Source: a bacterium (GTDB taxonomy: Bacteria; Actinomycetota; Acidimicrobiia; UBA5794; ZC4RG35). From it: DNA of 11,488 nucleotides. Positions within the stretch are counted from its first letter, which is position 1. Each line of letters starts with the position of its first letter. The notes beneath the pieces are model-generated. The model ran no database searches. It saw only the letters and a program-made list of their open reading frames with translations, and had not been told where the DNA came from. The stretch lies in assembly GCA_028819835.1 (NCBI GenBank), contig JAPPKR010000081.1, forward strand, positions 1-11,488, in the 5' to 3' direction. The translations under genes and the position numbers were made by a program. This document shows positions 1-7,321 of this stretch, piece by piece.

Positions 1-1699
1 CGCCCAGACCCGTGGTGTATGCGAAGTTGTCCACCTGGTCATAGATGGAGACCCAACAGACCAAGTCGATCAAGACGATCCGCTCCACCTCGCTGTAGGC
101 GGCGATACGCTCGGATTCGGTCTGTGCCGTGGCGCCGATGGTCGCCAGTTCATCCAACCGGTCGCTGGTGCAGGCCTTCACCAATCCGGCGGAGGTGAAG
201 GTGGTCCGCATAAAGACATCCTCGTGCGGATAGCGAACGTCGAATGGCAACTGGTGAGTACCGCCCAGTTGATTGGTGAACAAGGCAACGATGAACTCCC
301 CCGGCTCAAGAGCCCGAGCCTCCAAAGGCAGTCCCACCGCCTCCAACATTCCTACCACTGCTTCTCCCATGTCCTTGTCGCTGATGTAGCGACCGACTGT
401 GTAGTTGATCGGAATCGGCGGTATTTCGCCCTCGGCCTGAACTTCGGCGACCAATTCCCTTGCCCGGTCCGGGTCGTACGGGTAATAGTCGTCGGCATGT
501 CTACCGGTGCTGGAGAAGAAGTTGTGGAAGGCGTTGGGGTTGGCTATGCCGCCCCTTCCCTCCAGCACTCCTCCCACCAGGGCTTCCCGATCTATAGCAT
601 GGGCGATTGCCTGGCGGAGGCGGATGTCATCCATCGGCGGAGCGTGGATATTCATGCCCATGAAGAACTTGTTTCCCCCAGGCGCGGCGGAGAGAACCAG
701 ACTGTCGTCCCCCTCGACGTCATCGAAGAGTTGGGGTGACAGGGTGACGATCATGTCGGCGTCGCCGGTTTGCAAGAGCGCCAGACGAGTGTTGGCGTCA
801 GGAGCCCATGTCCATTCCACACCATCGAGTGTGGGAGCGCCGTTCCAATAGTCCTGGTTGGCCGAAGCGCTGATCATCTCCCCCGGGACCCACTCCTCGA
901 ACACCAGCGGACCAGTGCCGACCGGCGCCAGACCGAAGTCCTCGGCGCCCACTTCCGCCAGGTAGGCGGGTGGGAAAACAAAGGTCTCGGTAAGCAGGGC
1001 CGGAAGCAACCCGACACCCGTCTCCGTGGTAGTGATGATCTCAAATGTTGTGTCGTCGATGGCTTGGGCGTCGGCGATCAGGGTGAAATAGACCCGCAGC
1101 CCGCCGGTGTCGCGGTTAGCGCGCACCGAGGCGGCCGCCGCTTCAGCGTTGAACGGCTCACCGTTGTGGAACGAGACGCCTTCCCGCACCGTGAACCGCC
1201 AAGTGAGGCCGTCCACCTGCTCGTAGGCAGTGATCAGGCCACTTGGCTCCGGATGGTTGTTCACATCCTTCTCCATGAGAACATCGATGATTCCCCGCGA
1301 GATTTGCTGTGCGAAGCGCGATGTGGCAATGGATGGATTGAGAGACTTAGGTTCGGTTCCGATCACCATCCGCAGAATGCCCCCCTCCACCCTGGTGGGT
1401 CCTGCCTGCGTGGTCTCGGTCACCTCCTCTTCCATCTCCTCCTCTTCCTCTTCCATCTCCTCCATTTCCTCCTCTTCCATCTCCGGCGCCGCCGTGGTGG
1501 TCGTGGCGCGGGTGGTTGCAGTGGTGGTTTCGGGAGTGGGTTCGGCTGCCGCGGTGGTGGCGGTGGTTGTGTCCGGCTGGGCGGCAGCGGTGGTGACCGA
1601 CTCTTCCTCGTCATCACCGCAGGCGGCCACCAGCAAGGCCAGGGTGGCCAGGACCGCTATCAGCTTCACGCGTGACATACGGCGGTTTTTCAACCTCAT
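1..1699 (-). CDS. ABC transporter solute-binding lipoprotein, family 5 (peptide/nickel/opine type), C-terminus cut by window edge
   Basis: This is an extracytoplasmic, lipid-anchored receptor that would deliver a ligand to an ABC importer; the permease and ATPase genes probably lie left of the window. The frame is open for 566 codons from the ATG at 1699, which is preceded by AAGGAG at a 6-nt distance. Residues 1-27 form a lipoprotein signal with a basic start, a hydrophobic core and the lipobox LVAAC (Cys27). Residues 28-72 are Thr/Ala/Pro/Glu-rich. Residues 73-92 are almost only Glu and Met. From about residue 105 the SBP_bac_5 domain begins (GTEPKSLNP at 114-122, then FHNGEPF at 177-183, a family signature). 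Near the left edge the text NFAYTTGLG matches the family's C-terminal end, so only a short tail should be missing. The gene ends a same-strand run of catabolic enzymes, so the ligand may be the pathway substrate (inference). Family-5 proteins also bind non-peptides, so the ligand cannot be named. Confidence 0.9.
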   Translation of the reverse strand, partial: MRLKNRRMSRVKLIAVLATLALLVAACGDDEEESVTTAAAQPDTTTATTAAAEPTPETTTATTRATTTTAAPEMEEEEMEEMEEEEEEMEEEVTETTQAGPTRVEGGILRMVIGTEPKSLNPSIATSRFAQQISRGIIDVLMEKDVNNHPEPSGLITAYEQVDGLTWRFTVREGVSFHNGEPFNAEAAAASVRANRDTGGLRVYFTLIADAQAIDDTTFEIITTTETGVGLLPALLTETFVFPPAYLAEVGAEDFGLAPVGTGPLVFEEWVPGEMISASANQDYWNGAPTLDGVEWTWAPDANTRLALLQTGDADMIVTLSPQLFDDVEGDDSLVLSAAPGGNKFFMGMNIHAPPMDDIRLRQAIAHAIDREALVGGVLEGRGGIANPNAFHNFFSSTGRHADDYYPYDPDRARELVAEVQAEGEIPPIPINYTVGRYISDKDMGEAVVGMLEAVGLPLEARALEPGEFIVALFTNQLGGTHQLPFDVRYPHEDVFMRTTFTSAGLVKACTSDRLDELATIGATAQTESERIAAYSEVERIVLIDLVCWVSIYDQVDNFAYTTGLG

Positions 1700-1821
1700 C
1701 GTCTTCTCCTTATTTGGCTGTGTATCTACCTGTCAACCAGGTGACGGAAATGCGTCACACAGCGGCCGGTATCAATCATCCCTAGCTTATAACCCAAATC
1801 TTGGTCAGGGCTGGCGGGTGG
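1700..1821 (-). promoter_or_regulatory. 122-nt gap before the solute-binding protein gene; possible internal promoter
   Basis: This is the longest gap in the minus-strand gene run and is more AT-rich at 1770-1805. It contains TTATAAGCTAGGG on the minus strand, and CTGACC (1808-1803) lies 18 nt before TAGGGA. These are only weak matches to -35 and -10 elements. A perfect TTGACA (1736-1731, minus) is present, but its expected -10 position falls on the ribosome-binding site, so it may be an operator half-site rather than a -35. Separate expression of a highly needed binding protein within a transporter operon is common, which makes an internal promoter plausible. I cannot place a transcription start with confidence. 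Confidence 0.25.
1718..1762 (-). repeat. Nested inverted repeats in the leader of the solute-binding protein gene
   Basis: Three inverted-repeat pairs crowd into 45 nt. They are GTGACG-gaaatg-CGTCAC (1741-1758), ACCTG-tcaac-CAGGT (1728-1742), and an outer CTGTGT (1718-1723) with ACACAG (1757-1762). As minus-strand RNA they could form two hairpins closed by an outer stem, a small three-way junction lying about 15 nt upstream of the AAGGAG ribosome-binding site. The pairs overlap by 2 nt at each contact, so not all can pair fully at once. The alternatives are two adjacent protein-binding operators in the DNA, or a regulatory RNA leader. The perfect arms are directly visible; the function is inference. 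Confidence 0.5.
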
Positions 1822-2829
1822 CTATCGTCTTCTGGGCGTGGGCATCGTTTTGCCGGGCCAACCCACCGCATAGGTGAACTCTCCCGGCTGCACAATGGCC
1901 GGCCGGGCCGGCGCCAACATAAGGAGAGGCTCTTCGGTGACTGTGAACTCCCTCATCGGTCCAGGCCCCCACAACTCGAATCCCGCACCCATCCCGGCTC
2001 GTGACCCGATCTCGTCAACCATGAACTCCTCTATGCGCTCTCCCGTCACAAGATCCGTTATCCATCCCACCGGACCAACCTCTGCCCTGATACCCACTTG
2101 GGACGGTCCGTATCGCCCGTCGAGCGCTCCGGCGTGAGAGGCCAAGAACACTTTCACTTGATCCAGAATCGCCACCTGATCGGGGCCGGTTGGCTGGGAG
2201 TCGAGGTGACCCCGGTATCGCAGGGTATTCAGGCACCCCTCCACGCCCAGAGTGGGGTCGTTTGACTCCCCCCCTCCGAACTCGGCCAGGAAAGAGGACC
2301 CCCCAGCGGCCGTCACCGCCTGGCTGAGTTGACCGGGGACATGCCTGTTGATCACCACCGGCAGATAGCCGAAGGAGGCGCTCAGATCCAGATCACCATA
2401 GTCGTAGGTGTAATGCAGTCCCCGGCCGGGGGTCCCGGAGTGAAGATCAACGACACAGTCGGCTTCCTCCAATAGCGCCGACATCAGGGCATGCGCCATT
2501 TGGTCGGATAGAAACCCGGCAGGTCGACCGGGAAACCGCCGGTTGAGCTGCATGCCATCAGGGTTGTCCCGGGTTCCGGCGGCCAGACCGAATAGGTTGG
2601 AAGCCGGAACCAGGGTCACAGTCCCGGCAAGGTCTGAACCGAGCAGGCGGCGCCGAAGTTCGTGAACCGCCAGAACCGCCAAGGGTTTGTCTCCCAACAG
2701 GCCCGCGGCGATGGCGGTGGCCGGCCCGGGCCGGGAACCGACCAACCGGTGAAACCGGATCTTCCAGGTGCCACCGTCCATCTTGCGGGCACCCGTGTCA
2801 ACCTCATACATCGTTTCGCTTACGCTCAT
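1822..2829 (-). CDS. AstE/AspA-family (M14-like) deacylase homologue with altered zinc site
   Basis: The 335-residue protein aligns by eye with the succinylglutamate desuccinylase/aspartoacylase family, zinc enzymes that remove acyl groups from amides or esters. Retained landmarks are LNRRFPG (residues 95-101, the conserved Arg motif), VVDLHSG (126-132, with His130 as the usual third zinc ligand) and AEFGGG (182-187, with the likely general-base Glu183). The first zinc motif, usually G-x-H-G-D-E, reads GLLGDK at 43-48. Leu45 replaces His and Lys48 replaces Glu, so two of three zinc ligands are lost although the surrounding sequence is intact. No signal peptide is visible, so it should be cytoplasmic. 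The ATG at 2829 follows GGGAGC at a suitable distance. It may be a pseudoenzyme, a metal-independent or altered-metal hydrolase, or a binding protein. Family membership is well supported; activity is uncertain. Confidence 0.82.
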   Translation of the reverse strand: MSVSETMYEVDTGARKMDGGTWKIRFHRLVGSRPGPATAIAAGLLGDKPLAVLAVHELRRRLLGSDLAGTVTLVPASNLFGLAAGTRDNPDGMQLNRRFPGRPAGFLSDQMAHALMSALLEEADCVVDLHSGTPGRGLHYTYDYGDLDLSASFGYLPVVINRHVPGQLSQAVTAAGGSSFLAEFGGGESNDPTLGVEGCLNTLRYRGHLDSQPTGPDQVAILDQVKVFLASHAGALDGRYGPSQVGIRAEVGPVGWITDLVTGERIEEFMVDEIGSRAGMGAGFELWGPGPMREFTVTEEPLLMLAPARPAIVQPGEFTYAVGWPGKTMPTPRRR

Positions 2830-2900
2830 TTATCTGCTCCCTGTAATAGGTGTTCTGTAGCCGGAGTTAGCGAAAGAATCTGACCTCCCCGCGGTGCTTC

Positions 2901-3947
2901 TCAAGTGAACCGGGGGATTATGTCGCGGCCGATGCGCTCTATCACCCGCAGGGTGTCATGTGGGGACGGACCGCTCTGGAAGCGCAGGCGAAGCACTATC
3001 TCTTCTGGTTGGATGTTCTCAATCCAGCCTTGGAGCAGTTCCAGCCATGTATCTACCGATCCGACCACGAACCGGTCCTCCAGCAGATGGTGCAACGCCA
3101 GTTCCTCTTTGCGGTCGATTTCTCTTAGCCACGGATCGACGCCCACGTCGTAAGGCTTGCCCTCTCCGGTCTCCAGGCTCTTCCATCCACCCTCCATCCG
3201 CGGGAAGTACTCGGCATGGGCGTGGAGCACGTGCGGACCGTACTCGGCCCGGGCCTGCTCATCGGTGTCGGCTAGCCAGGCCTCTCTCAACAATCCGATG
3301 CGCGGTTCCTTCCCGTGCTTTCTGCATTCCTCCCGATATATCTCGGCCAACTCGGCCACCACCTTACCGGTGCGCATCGGGTCGGGCAACCACCCATCGG
3401 CCAGGCGGGCGGTTCTTCGTACTCCCTCCTTGGCCCAGGATCCGACCCAAACTTCCGGCATGTGGGGACCCATAGCCGGATCGAGGGCCGGCACGGGCCC
3501 TCTCCCCACGTCGATGTTGATCTCTCCGTTTCGGAAGGCGTTAATGAGACGGAGGCCTTCCTCCATGTCCCGACCCCGGTGGGATAGTTTCTTACCGAAC
3601 ATCTCGAAAGCATGCTCGTTGTAGCCCGCACCCACCCCCAGCCGGAACCTGCCCGGGTATAGAGAGTTGAGAACCGTGGCGTCCTGAATCACCTGATAGG
3701 GATCCCGCAACGGCAGTTGCACAACGGTGACCGCGAATTTCAACCGTGTGGTCGCTTGCAAAGCCGAGGCAGCCAGAACGTGGGGGCTCGTCGTGTAGGC
3801 CGTCACGCCGATCCTTCTCTCCCCGACCACCACCGAGTAGAAACCTGCCCGCTCGGCCGCTTGGCACTCCGATATAAACGAGTCGAAATCGAACTCGTAA
3901 CGTCCGTTGACTATCCGCTGCAACGGTACGGCCAGGCTGAAACGCAT
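2901..3947 (-). CDS. LLM-class (luciferase-like) flavin-dependent oxidoreductase
   Basis: This 348-residue protein has the bacterial-luciferase-like TIM-barrel fold that uses FMN or coenzyme F420 for monooxygenation or hydride transfer. Evidence includes the N-terminal strand MRFSLAVPLQ, and GRFRLGVGAGYNEHAFEMFG (99-118), the family's signature after the fourth strand. Further evidence is PEVWVGSWAKEGVRRTARLADGW (about 164-186, broken here by differences from the usual GG), and a C-terminal VVGSVDTW (294-301) like the usual VGSPEEV segment. Length is normal for the family. The ATG at 3947 has GGAGAAGG just upstream. It lies 40 nt after the P450 gene and 71 nt before the deacylase homologue, so it probably acts on a pathway intermediate. 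The sequence does not let me choose between FMN and F420; an actinobacterial host would allow either. Substrate is unknown. Confidence 0.88.
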   Translation of the reverse strand: MRFSLAVPLQRIVNGRYEFDFDSFISECQAAERAGFYSVVVGERRIGVTAYTTSPHVLAASALQATTRLKFAVTVVQLPLRDPYQVIQDATVLNSLYPGRFRLGVGAGYNEHAFEMFGKKLSHRGRDMEEGLRLINAFRNGEINIDVGRGPVPALDPAMGPHMPEVWVGSWAKEGVRRTARLADGWLPDPMRTGKVVAELAEIYREECRKHGKEPRIGLLREAWLADTDEQARAEYGPHVLHAHAEYFPRMEGGWKSLETGEGKPYDVGVDPWLREIDRKEELALHHLLEDRFVVGSVDTWLELLQGWIENIQPEEIVLRLRFQSGPSPHDTLRVIERIGRDIIPRFT

Positions 3948-3987
3948 TCCTTCTCCAGCCTAACGCTCGGAAGTTGTCAGCTTCAGG

Positions 3988-5241
3988 TCAACTCCCCCCG
4001 GATACAACTTCAAAGGTGACGGGCAATTGCTCCAGCAGCATGAACTGAAAGTGAGGTCGGCGTCGGAACTGGGTGGCCGCCAGATGGATCGGGTCGAAGC
4101 GCCGGAGCAGCTCGCCGATCGCTATCTGCGCCTCCAAGCGAGCCAGGGGAGCGCCCAAGCAGAGGTGGCGTCCCCCTCCGAAAGAGAGGTGCTTGATGTC
4201 GGGGCGCCGGATGTCGATCCGGTCGGGATGCTCGTAGAGGTCAGGATCCCGATTGGCGGCCGCGATCAACGCCAGGACCCGCTCGCCGGGCGCCACCCTC
4301 TCTCCGTCCACTTCCCATTCGGTGGTCAGATAGCGATAGTGGGCATGGACCGGGGACTCCCAGCGTAGGAACTCCTCCACTGCGTTGGGCACGAGTTCCG
4401 GATGTGACCTCAACAGAGCCATCTGATCGGGATTCTGCAGCAACCCCAGCACCATGGAACCGATCAGCCCCATGGTGGTCTCGAACCCGGCGGTGATCAG
4501 TCCCCGCAGGGTAGCGATCAACTCGTCCCGCGATAGTCGGTCGCCCGCCTCCTCCAATGCCACCAGATGCGAGGTGAGATTGTCGGTGGGGGATTCCCTG
4601 TGACGATCCACCAAGGCGCCCAGATACTCGATGAAGTTGGCGCAGGCGCGGTGGCACAACTCGATGCCCTCTTCGTCATTGGCGTCGGGAACGAACATCC
4701 GCAGCAGATCGGGAGTCCACTCCATAAGCAGGTCCCAGTCGCTGTCGGGTATGCCCAGCAGCCCGCAGATAACCCGCATGGGGACCACCATGGCGAACTC
4801 CGACATCACCTCCATCTCGCCCCGGGGCTCCACTGCGCCCAGCGCCTCTGTGACGATCTGTTCCACTACCGGACGGAAGCGGGCCGTGGCGCGGGGAGTG
4901 AATGCCGGGGAGAGAAGGCGACGCAGGCGAGTGTGGTCGGGAGGGTCGGACATGGAGATGCTATGCGCCCACATCCGGGCCGCCGGGCCGTCACGGATCG
5001 CCGCGGGGATCTCCCCCCCGGGAGGTCTCATCCTAGAGGTCGGACTTCCCAGAACCGTAGAGGCATCGCGGAACCGGCTCACGACCCGGGCGCCACCGTC
5101 CCCCAGGGTGGCGCGGCCAACCGGGCACTGTTGTTGAAGGCGCTTATACACCGGGTAGGGGTCGGCCAGAAAGCCCGAGTCAGTGGGATCGTAGATGATT
5201 GCCGGCTCGGTGTCCCCGTTACCGGCTGAGCCCTGGTGCAT
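3988..5241 (-). CDS. Cytochrome P450 monooxygenase (soluble bacterial CYP)
   Basis: This 417-residue haem-thiolate monooxygenase of typical soluble bacterial length would hydroxylate or dealkylate an organic substrate using O2 and electrons from a ferredoxin. The canonical elements are all present. They are the C-helix HTRLRR (103-108, haem propionate contact), the I-helix AGFETT (251-256, oxygen activation), the K-helix ExxR as E290-FL-R293, and the haem loop FGGGRHLCLG (354-363, axial Cys361). There is no membrane anchor. The ATG at 5241 follows GGGGAG; the gene is 16 nt after the acyl-CoA synthetase, so it is very likely co-transcribed. No ferredoxin or reductase gene is in the window, so redox partners must be supplied from elsewhere. 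I cannot assign a CYP family by eye. Its place beside a CoA ligase and a B12 mutase suggests oxidation of a branched or tertiary carbon, which is inference. Confidence 0.95.
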   Translation of the reverse strand: MHQGSAGNGDTEPAIIYDPTDSGFLADPYPVYKRLQQQCPVGRATLGDGGARVVSRFRDASTVLGSPTSRMRPPGGEIPAAIRDGPAARMWAHSISMSDPPDHTRLRRLLSPAFTPRATARFRPVVEQIVTEALGAVEPRGEMEVMSEFAMVVPMRVICGLLGIPDSDWDLLMEWTPDLLRMFVPDANDEEGIELCHRACANFIEYLGALVDRHRESPTDNLTSHLVALEEAGDRLSRDELIATLRGLITAGFETTMGLIGSMVLGLLQNPDQMALLRSHPELVPNAVEEFLRWESPVHAHYRYLTTEWEVDGERVAPGERVLALIAAANRDPDLYEHPDRIDIRRPDIKHLSFGGGRHLCLGAPLARLEAQIAIGELLRRFDPIHLAATQFRRRPHFQFMLLEQLPVTFEVVSGGS

Positions 5242-5257
5242 GGTTCTCTCCCCGGAG

Positions 5258-6856
5258 TTAGTCCTCGCTCATTGCCCGGAGTTCCCGTTTGAGAATCTTC
5301 CCCTGCGTATCGATGGGAAGGCTCTCCACCAGATGCACCGCCTTGGGAACCTTGTAACCCGCCAGAGATTGCTTGCAGTGGGCGATAACCGCCTCCTCAT
5401 CCACCTCGGCGCCGGGCTGGGTCACTGCGAAGGCCGTAACCGCCTCCGACCAGTACTCGTCGGGAACTCCCACGACCGCGACCTGCAGAATCCCCGGATA
5501 GCTGTAGAGCACCCGCTCGACTTCCTGGCTGGAGACGTTCATACCGCCGCTCTTGATCATGTCCTTCTTGCGATCGAAAAAGAACAGGTTCCCGTCGTCG
5601 TCGATTCTCACCAGGTCGCCGGTCCGGAGCCACCCGTCCCGGAACGCCTCGGCGGTCTTCTCCGGGTCGTCGTAGTAGCCGACCATCGCCGAGGGAGACC
5701 GACAGGCCAACTCGCCGATCTCGGCGGGCTGATCGTTCTCGTCGAACACTGCAATCTCCAGTTGAGGAACCGGCTTCCCTATCCAGGTAGGATCACCGCC
5801 AGGAACCTCATCCAGGCTTCGGAACCAGCCCACCGAGCCCAACTGGGTGAGTTCGGACTGGCCCCAATAGGTGGCCCACAGCACATCGGGGTTGGCCTTG
5901 GTCCACCCGTCCAGCATGGCTTGGGGAACCGTGCCTCCGTAGGTGATGCATCGGCGCAGGCTTGAGAAGTCGTAGTCCTCGAACCCCTCCACCTGGGTCA
6001 TGGCCAGGTAGAACGTCGGCGTCTGGGCCATGATGGTGACCTTTTCGTCTGACATCATGGCGGCCGCCTTGGGAGGATCAACCGCGTGAACCAACACCAA
6101 CGTGGCGCCCAGCAGGGTGAGGGTGGTCATGCTTCCCAGACCCGCGATGGTGAAAAACGGCATCAGGAACAGCCAGATCTCGTCCGGGGCGATCCCCAGG
6201 GCCGATTGCCAGGCGGGGGTGGTGGAGATCAGATAGTTGCGATGGGAGATCATCACCCCTTTGGGATAAGCCTCGGTACCGCTGGTGTATTGGATGATGG
6301 CCAGGTCGTTTTCTCCCACTTGCGCCTCCGGCTCGGAGGCGTCCCGGTCTTCACCAACCAGCGTGGAGATGCGAGTCCAACCCTCTGGCCCGGCGTCGGA
6401 GACAACGTCTGAGACCATGAAGTGTTCCACCCCGGCCAGTTGATCGGCGATGGGAACGAATCGATCCACGAACACCGACTCCACCACTATCACCTTGGGT
6501 TGGCAGTGATCAACCTGATAGGTGATCTCCCGGGCTGTAAAAGTGAAGTTGATGCCGGTCAATGCCGCGCCCAGCTTGATGGTGGCGTAGTAAATCGCCA
6601 CGTAGTCAGGGCTGTTGCGGGACATGATCGCCACCACGTCACCCCTCCCCACTCCCTGCTCGGACAGAGCATGGGCCAGACGGTTGACCATCCGGTTCAG
6701 CGACCGGTAGGTGTGCACTTCCCGGTCGCCCTCGGTGGTGTAGAAGATCAGGGCCGGCTTTGAGGGCTGCAGTTTGGCATTTCGCCGCAACTGGTCCCCG
6801 ATGGTGGCGCGGCCAATGACGGTATCCCGCTGATGGGTACCGGTGTCAACGTTCAT
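5258..6856 (-). CDS. AMP-forming acyl-CoA synthetase (ANL superfamily)
   Basis: The 532-residue enzyme should activate a carboxylic acid to its CoA thioester through an acyl-adenylate. Visible ANL motifs are the P-loop YTSGTEAYPKG (190-200), YGGTV (306-310), the adenine-contact region YWGQSE (330-335), GWLRTGD (408-414, with the ribose-binding Asp414), the hinge and CoA-domain segment DRKKDMIKSGGMNVSSQEVE (428-447), and the catalytic lysine in TQGK (Lys520). Length is that of medium-chain or aryl-CoA ligases rather than of large fatty-acid ligases. The ATG at 6856 is preceded by a near-perfect AGGAGG (6868-6863, minus), the strongest ribosome-binding site in the cluster. It sits directly after the mutase subunits, as the CoA ligase does in the 2-hydroxyisobutyrate operon, so it most likely supplies the mutase substrate (inference). 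The acid it activates is unknown. Confidence 0.94.
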   Translation of the reverse strand: MNVDTGTHQRDTVIGRATIGDQLRRNAKLQPSKPALIFYTTEGDREVHTYRSLNRMVNRLAHALSEQGVGRGDVVAIMSRNSPDYVAIYYATIKLGAALTGINFTFTAREITYQVDHCQPKVIVVESVFVDRFVPIADQLAGVEHFMVSDVVSDAGPEGWTRISTLVGEDRDASEPEAQVGENDLAIIQYTSGTEAYPKGVMISHRNYLISTTPAWQSALGIAPDEIWLFLMPFFTIAGLGSMTTLTLLGATLVLVHAVDPPKAAAMMSDEKVTIMAQTPTFYLAMTQVEGFEDYDFSSLRRCITYGGTVPQAMLDGWTKANPDVLWATYWGQSELTQLGSVGWFRSLDEVPGGDPTWIGKPVPQLEIAVFDENDQPAEIGELACRSPSAMVGYYDDPEKTAEAFRDGWLRTGDLVRIDDDGNLFFFDRKKDMIKSGGMNVSSQEVERVLYSYPGILQVAVVGVPDEYWSEAVTAFAVTQPGAEVDEEAVIAHCKQSLAGYKVPKAVHLVESLPIDTQGKILKRELRAMSED

Positions 6857-6880
6857 CTGGTTCCTCCTTTGCCTCTTTTC

Positions 6881-7321
6881 TCATGCGGACGTCACATCTC
6901 TCTTGCTTCCCCGCCGGGCCTCAACCAGGCGCCGGGCCTGTTCGACAATGTCCGAAAACATGGATCCGGGGGGAAAGGTAGAGACCCCCCGGGCCTCCAG
7001 GGCGGACCGGTGCTGGGGCTGGATCGTCCCCCCGAGCATCACCCCGACATCGGGAGCGGAAACATCCAACTTGTCGAGGATCCGCATCACCACCGCCAGA
7101 CTACCTCCAACGTTAAGGCCGACCAGGTCGACGTCCTCCTGAACAGCCGCCGCCGCTATCTCATCCGCAGTCGCCATCCCCAGGTAGATCACCTCAAAGC
7201 CGGCGTCTCGGAGGACATGGACCACCACCGCCGGACCGCGCCAATGGCCGTCAAGGGCCGTCTTGGCAAACAGGACTTTGCCGGGCTGGTCAACGTTCAA
7301 AATGAGATCGGCACCTTCCAA
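6881..7321 (-). CDS. Cobalamin-binding small subunit of a B12-dependent acyl-CoA mutase
   Basis: The roughly 146-residue protein is a stand-alone B12-binding Rossmann-like domain. It carries the base-off/His-on signature D24-G-H26-W-R-G29, in which His26 would be the lower cobalt ligand. It also has GLNVGGSL (the Gly/Ser-Leu cobalamin tail loop) and VMLGGTIQPQ (the GG loop near the nucleotide). Small subunits of isobutyryl-CoA and 2-hydroxyisobutyryl-CoA mutases are about the same size. The frame opens with TTG at 7321, inside the end of the large-subunit gene (25-nt overlap). A second TTG at 7300, overlapping the large-subunit TGA, is an alternative that would remove seven residues. Translational coupling with the large subunit is likely because the two must be made in equal amounts. 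It should form a heteromer with the large subunit and need adenosylcobalamin. Confidence 0.92.
   Translation of the reverse strand: MEGADLILNVDQPGKVLFAKTALDGHWRGPAVVVHVLRDAGFEVIYLGMATADEIAAAAVQEDVDLVGLNVGGSLAVVMRILDKLDVSAPDVGVMLGGTIQPQHRSALEARGVSTFPPGSMFSDIVEQARRLVEARRGSKRDVTSA

Noticed and set aside
224..1877. Several long plus-strand frames (such as 224-739, 770-1675 and 1230-1877) opposite the solute-binding protein
   Set aside because: They are antisense shadows of a high-GC gene. The protein read on the minus strand matches the family-5 binding protein from signal peptide to C-terminal motif. The Ser/Val-rich and Arg/Pro-rich products arise from the Thr/Ala/Glu linker codons.
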